Assembly: GCF_029931775.1 (NCBI RefSeq)
Contig: NC_079312.1
Span: 122,262,872 to 122,326,871 of the forward strand
Reading direction: 5' to 3'
DNA length: 64,000 nt
DNA from: Euleptes europaea
Lineage: Eukaryota > Chordata > Lepidosauria > Squamata > Sphaerodactylidae
Below the pieces are notes generated by a model that did not search any database, was not told the origin of the DNA, and was given only the letters and a program-made list of their open reading frames with translations. How positions within the stretch are numbered: position 1 is the stretch's first letter; the number at the start of each line of letters is the position of its first letter. Positions 43,480 through 56,000 of the stretch are shown in pieces. The position numbers were made by a program, and so were the translations under genes.

Positions 43480-44027
43480 CCAGTCAGCCAACTTCCCTTC
43501 CGGGCCAATCATTCCCTCACTCCCTTCTGTTGGTTTCCGGCATGTAGTCATAGAGACAGGGAGGGGGGGGAAACACGACAAAAGCCCAAACTTCCGGTCC
43601 AAAACGGAACACAACCAGTACAGAAAATCACTCTCTATGGGCGCAAGAGTGTCGTGACGCTCTACCCCTTGGTCTATCTGTGGTAAAAGCCCGAAGCATG
43701 GGCCGTACCGACGAGCGTCGCCAGTCTTTCGTTTCTCCTATCTCTACGACAGGGAGAAGAGAAAAAGACGTTCCTGGAAAGGAAGTGACGTACGTGGGGC
43801 GGAAGTGGAGCCGAGCCTTTCGCAGCAGGCACAGGGAGACGGGAAAGAGACGTCCCTGGAAAGGAAGTGACGTAAGTGGGGCGGAAGTGGAGCGGAGCCT
43901 TTCGCAGCAGGCACAGGGAGACGGGAAAGAGACGTCCCTGGAAAGGAAGTGACGTAGAGTGGGGCGGAAGTGGAGCGGAGCCTTTCGCAGCAGGCGCAGG
44001 GCCGCTTCACGAGGCCGGCGGGAAAAG
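43480..44027. promoter_or_regulatory. Bidirectional CpG promoter region ADPRM-SCO1
   Basis: ADPRM reads left and SCO1 reads right from this GC-rich block. It contains a CCAAT element ('gggccaatca', about 43,501-43,510), ETS-type sites (cttccgg at about 43,496 and 43,588) and the triplicated unit below. ADPRM's non-coding first exon probably lies at its left edge. ETS/GABP-type sites are common in promoters of nuclear-encoded mitochondrial genes, which suits SCO1. Start sites are inferred and not seen. Confidence 0.7.
43751..43996. repeat. 82-bp unit in three tandem copies within the ADPRM-SCO1 promoter
   Basis: Copies begin at 43,751, 43,833 and 43,915, so the period is exactly 82. Each contains 'ggaaaggaagtgacgta' (ETS core next to a CRE-like TGACGT), 'ggggcggaagtggag' (GC box joined to an ETS core) and 'cctttcgcagcaggc'. 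Copies 2 and 3 are almost identical and copy 1 is slightly more diverged. The last copy runs into the SCO1 5' UTR, 30 bases before the ATG. Confidence 0.92.
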
Positions 44028-47000
44028 ATGGCCGCCTCATTCAGGCCCTCCTTGCGGCTGCTGGCAGGGCGGCTGCTGCTGCTGCGAGCCCCGCCGCGCT
44101 GTGCTTGCTCCTGTCATCCTGCCCGCTCCTTGGCCACGGAGCCCCCGGGCAGTAGGCCGCGGGAAGGCCCCAGCAAACCTGGGGTGAGCAAGTGCTGGGT
44201 GGTGCTCGGGGATGAGGGAAGGCGGACGGTGCCCTTTCCAGTGCCGAAGGAGTCGTTTACTATAGGGCGAAAACGCACACCAGGTTTTGCCTTGGCTTTG
44301 CTGCTCTCTAGATGCACATTTCCCCCCATCTGAATTCTCACAACTCTGCCTGGGGGCTTATTGTTGAGTTGTGAGAATTCAGATGGGGGGAAATGTGCAT
44401 CTAGAGAGCGGCCAAGCCAAGGCCATTTCTGCAGGGGAGGTTTTGCCTTGGATTGGCTGCTCTCTAGATGCACATTTCCCCCCATCTGAATTCTCAGAAC
44501 TGTGTATGGGGGCTTATTTTTGAGTTTTGAGCATTTGGCTGGGGAAAATGTGCAATTAGAGAGCGGCAAAACCTCCCGTGCGTTTACTTGGGCCGGAAAA
44601 GCAATGCCTGAGCCAAATCGACGTACTTAAAACCGGCTCCCCCCACCCTCCGTCAAGTCACAGCTGACTTATGGCGACCCCATAGGGTTTTCAAGGCAAG
44701 AGATGTTTGGAGGGGATTTACATTGCCTGCCTCCACGTCACAACCCTGGTGTTCCTTGGAGGTCTCCCATTCAAATACTAGCCAGGGTCCGGGCTGAGAG
44801 TGTGTGACTGTACCCAGGGCCACCCAGCAAACTTCCATGGCACGACTGGGGTTTCGAACTTGGGGCTTGCAAATCCTAGTCCGCGAAATCGGTGCTGTTA
44901 AAACTGGCTTGAAGGTCTCCCATCCAAACACTAGGTAGGGTCAGGGCTGAAAATGTATGACTGGCCCAAGGTCACCCAGCAAGCTTCCATGGCACAAGAC
45001 CGCTATTAAAGAGACAGGACATTTCCCCCCCTCTAGGTAGTTGGCGAAATAGGTGCCGTTAAAACTGGCTATATAATAAATAGCATATACCAATTCTGGG
45101 GGCTTCGGACAGCAAATTCTAATCCAGGAGGAGCTGCTGCACCCTGAATCACCTCTTGCCCTTTTGTTGGTGTGGTAGCCGAATGCGCCAAATGCACTAT
45201 CCTTGTGGTGGTAGGGCTTGTCCATTGGACCCAGTGGAAGTGTGTAATGACCTATGGCACCCTTCCTAAACCAAGATGTGTATCACATCTTGAACTGTAG
45301 CAAATGTAATGCTGCTTTCATTCTGAAATGTCTTTCACGGCCAATATTGAGGTAAAGGCAACCGAGACAGGCCTGATGGACCCTGTTAAAGTGTACCTGT
45401 TTATCTTTCTCTCTATATTTTTATTACATTTAAAAATGTTTATTAGCTGCCCCTTTTCCTTGCAGAGTTCAGCGTGGCTTACAGCATAGATAAAAAAACC
45501 CAATTGCAATTCAGGACCGCTAGTAAACTTAACCAAATGCGTTCCTAAATAAAACCATTTTCAAGTGCTCCCTAAAGATTGAAACTGAGGGAGCCTGGTG
45601 CATCTCCCTTTATGGGAAGGTTGTTCCATAATTGGGCTGGCACTGAAAAGGCCCTCTCTTGTGTACACTATTTGGGCCCTGAAAGCGGGAGGAGGGGAGT
45701 AAAAGGCAACAGAAAATTAGGCATTTGCATACAGTGAAAAGGTATAATTTGGACTGGAGGAAAAGTTAGATGATTAGTGAGTCTCTAAAAGCAATTGGTA
45801 GAACAACAATTTTTGTGAGTAAACAGTGTCTGAGAAAAAATGTTTATTTACACAAGTGCTTCCTGATTCTTTTCCCAGTAGCCTGTGACTTGGAAATCTC
45901 TGGCAATTACTTGTGCTGTTGGTGGAGGAGTGTTTGCAGCAATGAAATATTTCAAGAAAGAAAAAGAAGACAGTATGTGTACCACAATAGTTTTTTTTTA
46001 ATCTATTCTCTTTGCTGTATGGGTGTGGGAATGTTGTGTTCCTTCCTAAATATGGGAGAATTTGTACGAGTGGCTGTCGGCAGTATAGTTCTCTATGTGT
46101 TAAGCTCAAGAATTTGGTACCACAATGCAGTGCAACTTCATACTTTTCTTAGATTTTAAGAACATAAGATATTTATTTTAATAATACCTTAATTTTTTTA
46201 TTAGTAGTTATTTGTTAATAATAGTTATTCCTTCACGTTTGTACAAGGTTAGTCTGTGAAACGCAGCCAGAAAACTGTTTTGATGACAGCATAATCTGTA
46301 TATTTAGACGTTCTTATTTGAAATAATGAATCTAAGACCGCTTGTAATTTTGGAACTTGCAACCTATCTTAATGTGAATCTCTCAGTGTTTTTGATAGCT
46401 TAAAGTTTTAATTTCCGAGCTGAACTTGTAATGCTACTTTTTTCATTGTTATCAGTATTTTGCTTTTGATGTTCTAAGAGTTGCTTGCCATTTCCAGCTT
46501 GTAGAGAATCATAGAGTTGGAAGGGGCCGTACAGGCCATCTAGTCCAACCCCCTGCTTAATGCAGGATCAGGGGGTTGGACTAGATGGCACATGGAACTA
46601 TCCAGAATAAAGTAATGTATAACACACACACCCATGTACAACCTAAATTTTTGTAGAAAATAAAACAAAAGGTATGTGGTAATAGCTAGTTTTGAAATAC
46701 TCTAAGGTACCATTTGTAGTGAAGCTGTGAGCATATAACCACCCATTCTCTGTTTTCAGTGCTTGAGAAGGAGCGGAAACGAGCGCTGGGAAAGCCATTG
46801 TTAGGTGGCCCTTTCTCACTTATTGATCATGAGGGACAACCCAAGACAGATCGTGACTATCTGGACCAGTGGGTGTTAATGTACTTCGGTTTTACACACT
46901 GCCCTGACATCTGCCCTGAAGAGCTGGAAAAAATGATTCTAGCAGTGGACATAGTTGGTAAGTAAGCTGAACTGAAACCTCAGTTCTCCCTGTAATAGCT

Positions 47001-50000
47001 TTTCACGCAACAGAATTTTATTTGATTTGTGCTATATTTTTGTAAGTTCTGTAATCACTGCGTATTTTTCTGTTGCGTGCGTACGAATTCCTTTGCAAGA
47101 ATACAGTAAGATATCCACAGTGGAGATGTAAGTGTGTATGTAAGTGTGGAGAGCACGATTTGTACAAAGTTTGGTCGCATTTGAATGTAATGACAGACTT
47201 GTGTGTATGTGTTTGAGAAGGGCAGAAACATGGCTTGTTTGCTGAGCGTGCTTGCTCCCTTCCTCTTAGTACTCCCCTTGCTTAGAACACAATTGAACAT
47301 GAATTCAGAAACCTTAAATCAAACTGCTGTCAAATCCAGGCACAGATGGTGGGCAATTTGGAGTTTGTTTCTTGCCTTCAAACTGGGTAGCTAAACCATT
47401 CCTGTTTAGAATCTTGGTTTGTAGGGAAACAAACTCCCATTTGTCCAGGTGCTTGTATTCAGAATGCCACAGCAAACTGGAGTTTGAAGTATTTCAGTCA
47501 TGTTCTGTATGGAATGGGAGGAAGAAGGGTAGTAAAACATGAGCATATCAAGCAATCTGTGTCCATTCGTAACAAAAGATTTGTGTTGCCATAATAGGGC
47601 TAGTGTGCGTGTATTTGTTATGTTTTGAGAGGCTTTGTATTTCCCCATAGCAAAAGGTTGCTGCTGCCCTCTTGTGGTGATGCCTTCATTGTGCTGGGCC
47701 TTTAAAATGCATTCCTATCTAGCCATATAGCTCCACAAGCTATATGGCTAGGTAGGAATCCAGATATTTACTTTTAAAAATTACCTATACTGCTTCAACG
47801 AATTTCTGCTGATATAAGTAGCTTGCATTAATTATTCCAGTAGCTGATTTTGAACTTTCTGGTTGCAGGGATTTTTTTAAAGTGTAAAATTAGAATTACA
47901 GATAATCTGTGGGTCAGGCTGGCATTGTCCCACTCACTTAAAAGAGAGAAACGCGTGCTTGAATAATCTCTCCTTTTCCTTCGTCCTTCCCATGTCGCTA
48001 CTTCCTCCCTGCCTGTCATCTTGTGCTAGTTCCCATTGTTGTGTATTGCATTCCTTTACACTTCTTTTCAGAATTTCTATCTAGCCATAAAGGTAGCAAC
48101 ACTGAAATAAGCAGGTTTAAAATAAGTTTTAAACACATGTAAGCTGACATTTTCTTGCTCCTATTATTTAATAGGAGAATTTAGATTTGCTTGCCACCTA
48201 TAAATTGATGCTTGGTGAACATAGAATCAGCCTAAAGCATCCCTGACAGGTGTCCCTTAGGATGCATACATGGGATGCAATTTAATGCATTCTACATAGG
48301 TCTCCCCTCAGTGTCAATTTGGAGACACCAGTTGCTGCAGAATACTGCAGCTTGGCCAGATGGAGTGCTCGTCTCTCCAGTAACCTATCAGTTACTGGGC
48401 CCAGTTCAAGGTACTTACTGACTATCACATACAAAGCCCTTCATGGTCTTGGTCCCTCATAGCTGCAGGACCAACCTCTTCCCCTAATGCTCTAGCACCA
48501 GAGCTTCACTCATCTGAGCAGGGCCTTTTGCCAGTGCTGCCTTGCAAATGGGCAAAATCAACAGCTGCCCGTACACATGCGTTCTTTGTTGCTGCCTCCT
48601 CCTTATGGAATGGCCTGCCTGGTGAAATGAGAAAGACTTCCACTTCCCTCACTTTCTGAAAACTGCAAAACTAAATTGTTCAAGAGGGCTTTCTGCATAG
48701 GAAATAGGGCTGTACTTTAACAGCTCTACACACGAAGCCAGCTGGGTGACCTTGGGCTAGTCACAGTTCTCCTTGAGCTCTCTCAGCTTCACTACCTCAC
48801 AAGGTATCTGTAGTGGGGAGAGGAAGGGAAGGAGGTTGTAAGCCAGTTTGAGTCTTCTTAAAGGTAGAGAAAATTGGCATATAAAAATCAACTCTTTTAA
48901 CACTGTGATTCAGAAAGAAGCTTGGGGTAAAGGGTTAGGGATTGTAGACTGTAACCCTTTGAATAGTTTGTACTATCCATTGCTTTATGTAGTCTCCTAC
49001 TATGCAATTTTTGTATTGTTTAACATGTCATGTTAATACTTATGCTTTGCTTCACCTCTGGCTGATGCTAAGATTTCTACAAGTCAAATGCTATTGCATT
49101 GTCTGTTGGATGGTCCCACCCTGTTGATTGTATTGACTTATTCTGTGTAATCTGCCTTGAGTCCCAGTGAGAAAAGCAGACTATAAATATCATAAACCAG
49201 CAGCAAAAAAGCCTTATCTGTTTGCCTCTCGGCCATTTCTAATGTGGAGGGGGGCACGCAGGGAACGGCATATTCATATGGAATAAGGTAATCCTTTATG
49301 TACATTAGCCCTAGGTGGAACACTTCAGGGCTTTAAAAGTCAATAAAATCACTTTGAATTGTGCCTGGGAACTAGAAGCCAGTAAAAAATCTGAGCACCT
49401 AAAGGGTGTGTCCACTGTGCCAAGTGCCTGTTAAAAATCTGAGCGAACTTTTAAAAATCTTTGTACAGATACACAGGCAAATTGGCTTGCTTGCTGTCTT
49501 AAAAGAGTTCTCCAGAACTTATGTGGGTTGTGGTTTTGTGTAGTAATCTGCCACAAGGCACACTATTGAGTTTCATGAGTCTTAGCAATTCAGTGGGCTC
49601 TATCATAGTTTGTATAATTAGTTGTACGTACAGTGGCATTCACCTGTTTTATACCCAGCACGTACATCTAACCCCATCCTGAAACATGGACCCCTCTTTT
49701 GATTTCCTTACATAACTCTTGTGTGTGTGTGTACCATCAAGTCACAGCTGACTTACGGTGACCTCATAGGTTTTTCAAGGCAAGAGATGTTTGGAGGTGG
49801 TTTGCCATTCCCTGCTTCTGCATGGGCTGAGAGAGTTCTGAGAGATCTGTGTCTGGCCCAAGGTCACCCAACAGTCTTCATGTGGAAGAGTGGGGAATCC
49901 TTTACCTTGACTAAATCCTGCTTTTTTGTAACAAATCTTAGTTTATCTTATCTTCCCCCCCTTCTTTCTGTATCTGTACAAGGCTGTGAATCCATTGATG

Positions 50001-53000
50001 TGGCCCATCTTAGTTCTGGTCTTAACTTCAGAGGTCAAGAAAAAATTCTTCTTTCGAATGCTTAGAGTAGCTCCATTCAGAACTGAAGAGGGGTGAAACT
50101 GTAGTGTGCACTACACTTTAATCATGGTTCCTAAGTACCTGGGCAGATTTAGTTTAGTCTCTAGAGGCTTTTCTGTTGTTCTGGTGCTGAGTACATGTTG
50201 TTTTTTACAGCTGTATTAAAACAAGTGCAACATGCATTGGAACTAACATTGGCCTAGTTCAAGACCAGGCTTTCACACTCCTGGGGTTGCCAACTACCTA
50301 GAGAAAAAAAAGTCCTGTCCCTTTAATAGAGGCCTACTTGCACCATGGCAGCTTGCTGGGTGACCTCGGGCCAATCACACACTCTCACCCCTGACCCTGG
50401 CTAGTATTTTGATGGGAGACCTCCAAGGAACACCGGGGTCATGATGTGGAGCCAGGCAATGGCAAACCACCTCCGAACTTCTCTTGCCTTGAAAACCCTG
50501 TGGGGTCTCCATAAGTCAGCTGAGACTTGACGGCAAAAAAAAAGTAGGATTACCGGGTGATGTTGTTTAACCTTGTGCCTTGAAAACCTTCAGCTGCCCA
50601 TTTCTACACATTAAGTCTCTATGAAAGGGGCAGGCCATTCCCCCCCCCAGCCTGTTGAGAACCTTATGCATTCCCCTCCCCCTTTCCCTTTCAATTTTTG
50701 TTTCAGCTGTGGTTCTTTGTGACATCCAAATTGGCAAATGTGGGTTCAGTTCAGTTATAATGTAAAACCTGCTTTATTGTAGCTAAGGTCAGCTTGTGGC
50801 AATCGGCATTTGGCTCACAGATCGTGGTTTGCTTCAACAAATCCTGAGTTCATATCCTTTTCCTCTCACACCCGGCAGAAAGACCTGCCTGGTATCCCAG
50901 TTTACATTGCAGTTAGGGCAGCTCCAGGCTGTTCATGTTTATATGTCATATGAAATCACAGTTAAACTAACTGTGATTAGTCAACCAACTGCAAACCATA
51001 GGTTCCGGTTCCAGTTTGATGTACCCCCTAACTATCCATAGTTACTGAAGTAGCCCTTTTATTTTTATAGTAATTTCATTTATAGTCTGTCTTGCCCATT
51101 GAGATTCAGGTCTCAATCGTCACAGTAGCCACGGTTAATTGTAATTAAACCATGGTTTTGCAAGACTGTTGAGCTGAGATTGTAGCTTGCCCTTTCCCTC
51201 CAAACCAGAACCGGAAGCCCACTTCAAATCATTGCCTTCAGTTCTTTGTAAGAGAGAGAACTAACCACTGTCTATTAATTCAGGAATCAAGGGAAGCTAG
51301 GGCTTGAGCTAAAAAGGAAACTGAAAAGAAAGGTTTGCAAAGGTGAGGAGGGAGCACGCCACCCCAGGACTGAACTCCAGTCTTCCAAACTGGGGTCTGG
51401 AGAATCACCCTGACTCAAAATGCTTAGAAAATCCCTTGCATTTTGTCACATCCCCCCCAGTGGTATTCCACAAGAGTGCAGACTGTGGTGTTGAGTACAG
51501 AGCTGAGAAGAGGCCTTGGGACTGATCAGCAGAGGTATTAATTACAATGTTTTTGGTTGATAGATCGCATCCCATCTCTGCCAAACGTCACCCCTCTCTT
51601 TATCAGCATTGATCCGGAGAGAGACACCAAAGAAGCCATTGCCAGATATGTTAAAGGTACTGCTTAGTCTCCTTACCTGGTATTGTACATCTTTACCTTG
51701 TAACCGTATGCCCAGATTAGCTGCAGCAATGGAAGAGCATCATTTGATTCCTCTAACGCCAGCTCTATTTTTTCCCCCTAAATTCAAGAGTTTTCACCGA
51801 AGTTGGTGGGATTGACGGGTACCAAAGAGCAGATTGATCAGGTAGCTCGAACCTACCGTGTCTATTACAGCCCTGGGCCAAAAGATGAAGATAACGATTA
51901 TATAGTAAGTGCATGTAATTTTCAAAGTTATATCAGAGGTGGGTAATGCTGGAGAGAGGGGGCTTTGTGAAGGTAAGTTCTGGGGTTTGGGAAATTGATG
52001 GAACAGCCAAAGAGCACAGAGGCAGAATGATAGTAAGGTATTGAGGAGGCTGTGCTAAAATGAAGGGCAGCAAAGCTATTAGGCGGGTGGGAAGGTATTA
52101 ATGGGAATTAATGTTTGCTCATTCAGAAAATTTCTGTGCTGCCTCTCCAGACAGGCTGCTGAAGGTGGCTTACCAAGAATGGATATTGCTTGTTCTCTCT
52201 CTGAGGATCAGAGGACATCTTATAAGCGGGTGTTTCTGTTCCTATGCTCAGGGATAGGCAGGTTCTTCAATTTTTTTTTAACTTCCTGTCCTACGCCCAG
52301 AAACGCCCTCCCAGTTATATTCCTGCCTCAGAGGGAAGAGCAGCTTCATAGCGAGCTCCTCAGCTACGCTTTAAAATTTAAAACCTTTTTCCTACCTTCA
52401 CCAGTCTTTCCTCTGCTAACCCAGACGATCCTAGTTCTAGTCTGTGTCCCCCCGACCGTCTTCGTCTTACCCCGATCTTTCCTTTTGTGCCTATCCATTT
52501 GTTCCCCTCACGGAGGAAAATGGTGGCAAGCGAGGAGTTGTCCGGAGAAGAGCTCCTGTCGGGAGACGAGGCGGTCTCTACTGAGCTCCTGCCTTCCCGC
52601 CGTAACAAAATGACGGGGGCGAGCGAAGGAAAAGCAAAGCTGCAGCAAGGGGTGGCGGTGGCAACAACGTGGCACAAGCGAAAGCAAGCGGACGCCGAGG
52701 GAGAGAAAAGCGGCGCGAAACAACCGCGCACAGACAAAATGGCCGCCGAACCTCCCTGTTCGTCCCTAGAAGGTGACGAGGGTGAGAGAGATCAACCGGC
52801 CCGTAATGTCAGCTCCACGGGAAGCTCTGCTACGGGCGTCGAATCTGGTACAGTGCAATCCTCTCTTTCCCTTTTAACGGCGGGAGGGGGGGGCAAGTGA
52901 ACAGGGAATGTTGGAATTGATGTGCAGGGCTCTGCGCGAGGAATTTGCCCTGCTGGGCGAGATGTCTTCCAGGGGCCCATCCAGTTCCAGGGCCTCCTCT

Positions 53001-56000
53001 CCCTCCAGAAGCTCAGTGCAGTTAGAGCCTCCAGCCCAAGGTCCCAGCTCTGCCTGGCCAACTAAGGCGGCTAGAAAGGCAAACCCATCTCACCTTTCTA
53101 AAACCACTTCTCAGGATCCTTCTTCTGGAGAAGAGGAGGAGAGAGAAGAAGGGGAATTCTCATCTGAAGACGAGAGGGAAGGGGGAGAGCAAGGCCAGGA
53201 CCCTCATCCACGCTTATTTGCTGGGGAGGATTATCAAGCTTTCCTGTGTAAGGTTATGTCAGCCCTGGACCTTCACGAGGATGAAGACACCGAGGCTATT
53301 AAGTGCAAGGCTAAATTCAGGGGCTCAAAGGAGTTTTTTACTAGATTGCAATCCAAGCCTTGTTCAGTTCCCTTTCCAGAATATTTTGAGGACCTGGTTA
53401 GATCAGAATGGCAGAAACCAATGTCTAGTAAGCAAATACCAGCCTCTGTCAAGAAATTGTATGCTTTGGAACCTCGGGCCATGTCACTATTGCAGGTGCC
53501 TTTGGTGGAAGCCCCTGTAACGGATCTCCAGTCCTCAGGCCTAATTTCAGAGGATGGAGCTGGTAGCATTAAAGATCCTCTGGATAGGAAGATTGATTAC
53601 GCTGCTAAGAAGGCACACGAAGCTGCCGCCCTATCCATCCAGGCATCAGCTACATCTGCTCTAGTGGCTAGGGCCAGCATCACGTGGATCAGGAAAATTA
53701 TTGAATTACTTCCTCCAGGCAATAAAATAATTTTGGATGGCCTTAAATGCCTTTTAAAGGCCTCCAATTTCATGGCTGATGCCACGCTGGATTCCTTGTC
53801 CTTCTCAGCCAGGTCCTTAGCGGCGTCCTCTGCAGTCAGGAGGGCTGCTTGGATCAGATCCTGGTCAGCTGACTGTGGTTCAAAGGCTATACTCCTCGGA
53901 TACCCATTTGAAGGTCAGCGATTATTCGGACCAAAACTAGATGACATCCTTGTGAAAACCAAGGACAAGAAAAAGGCCTTGCCCAAGTACATTAAGAAGG
54001 AGGGGAAGCCATCCTTCTCGCACTCCTTTTGTCCCTTTCGAACATCCCACTTCATGGCACGTCCCAGACCAGACGGAAGAAGATCCTCTTGGAATTCCGG
54101 ACTGGGTTCCTTCAAGAGGGGACCCAGATTTGGCAGGGGCAGTCAGTTTAGTGGACAGGGAATGGACAAATCTGCAAGATTTGGAGACAAACAGGGAAAA
54201 CAATGACTCCAGTTTGCCTCCTGTGGGGGGGCGTCTACACCTCTCCACCAAGGTGTGGGCCTCCTCAACAACAGACAAATGGTCACGTCAACTGATCTGC
54301 CAAGGTTACAGAATAGAATTTCACAAAATTCCCCCAAATCGCTTTCTGATTTCTCCTGTGTCGCGCAATCAAGATAAGGTGCTGCGGCCGCAAAGGGCCA
54401 TCCAACACTTGTTGGACATCCAAGCCATAGAACACGTTCCAGAATTGGAGCTGCACACCGGGGTTTACTCCTTCTTTTTCACAGTGCCAAAAAGAAACGG
54501 AGACTAGAGAGCCATTCTGGATCTAAAATTCCTCAATCGCTTTGTCCACAAAAACATTTCAGGATGGAAACTCTCCGGTCCATAGTGGAAGCCCTTCGTC
54601 CACAAGCGTACCTGACATCCTTAGATTTGACCGAAGCGTATCTACACATCATGATACACCCGTCCCATCGCAAGTACCTTCGCTTCACTCACGGCAAACT
54701 ACACCTACAATTCCGAGCATTACCCTTCGGACTGACTGCAGCTCTGAGAGTCTTCTCCAAGGTCCTTGTCAACCTCGTGGAGATTCTGAGAGAACAGGGG
54801 ATTCACATCTTTCCCCTATCTCGACGACATCTTGGTGAGTGCCCCATCAGAATGGCCAGCGAGATAGCACACGGAGACGGTCATCACAACACTGGCCCAA
54901 CACAGCTTCATTGTCAACATGGCCAAGAGCCTTACCACACCTTCACAGACGATTCATCATCTAGGCGCAATAATAGACACGGTGCAGAACAAATTGTTTC
55001 TCCCAAGGAACAAAATGACTACCTTACAGACCTTGACCAAGACTACCAGAGCATCAAAATCAATGGGCCTTTCAACCTTGGTCAGACTCCAAGGACTTAT
55101 GGTGGCCTGCATAGACCTGGTCCCGTGGACACGACTACACATGAGGGTCCTTCAATGGTTCTTAAAACCCTTCCAAATGCAGATAATTCAAAAAAAGAAT
55201 CCGCGACTTCTGCTTACACCGCAAGTCAAGGACAGTCTTTTGTGGTGGACCAAGAAGACCAACTTGTCCAGAGGTCTACCCTACATTACGGACTCATCGG
55301 TTCAGCTATTCACAGATGCCAGTCTGCGGGGTTGGGGGGCCACCCTACAGAACCATTTCGCCCAGGGCCAGTGGTCTCGGTCAGAAACTCACTTGCACAT
55401 CAACAAGCTGGAGTTGACTGCTGTCCACAAAGCCCTCCTCAAATTCCAACCACTAATCGAAGGTCAGCATATTTTGGTGAGAACAGACAACGTATCCACC
55501 AAAGCTCATCTAAACAAACAAGGAGGGTCTCGTTCCTCCTCCCTCCACACGGAATCCTTAAGAATCCTCAATTGGGCGGAAAAGCATCTTGCTTCCCTAA
55601 AAGCAGAACACATCCAGGGTGTTCTAAACCAACAAGCCGACTGGCTGAGCAGGCAGCAGGTGGGCGAAGGAGAGTGGGCCTTGAACAGGGACGTTTTTCT
55701 TCTCGTCCACATGAGATTCGGGAGTCCGACAGTGGATCTTTTCACCACATCACAGAACCGACAGCTCAGAAGGTTCTTCTCAAGGTTCTTGGACCCCGAG
55801 GCAGAAGGAGTGGATGCCCTGGAGTCTCCTTGGCCGAAGGAGAAGCTCTACACCTTTCCACCGCTTCCGATATTACCCAAAGTTCTCAGGAAGATTCGGA
55901 AGGAAATGGCCCACGTGGTTTTGATCGCGCCCCATTGGCCCAGGCGTCCTTGGTTCCCGGCTCTAAAAGAGCTATCTACCTGACAACCATGGGAATTACC

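Noticed and set aside
43680-43952. Repetitive 90-codon frame in the ADPRM-SCO1 promoter
   Set aside because: It is a translation of the 82-bp promoter array, and the period is not a multiple of three.
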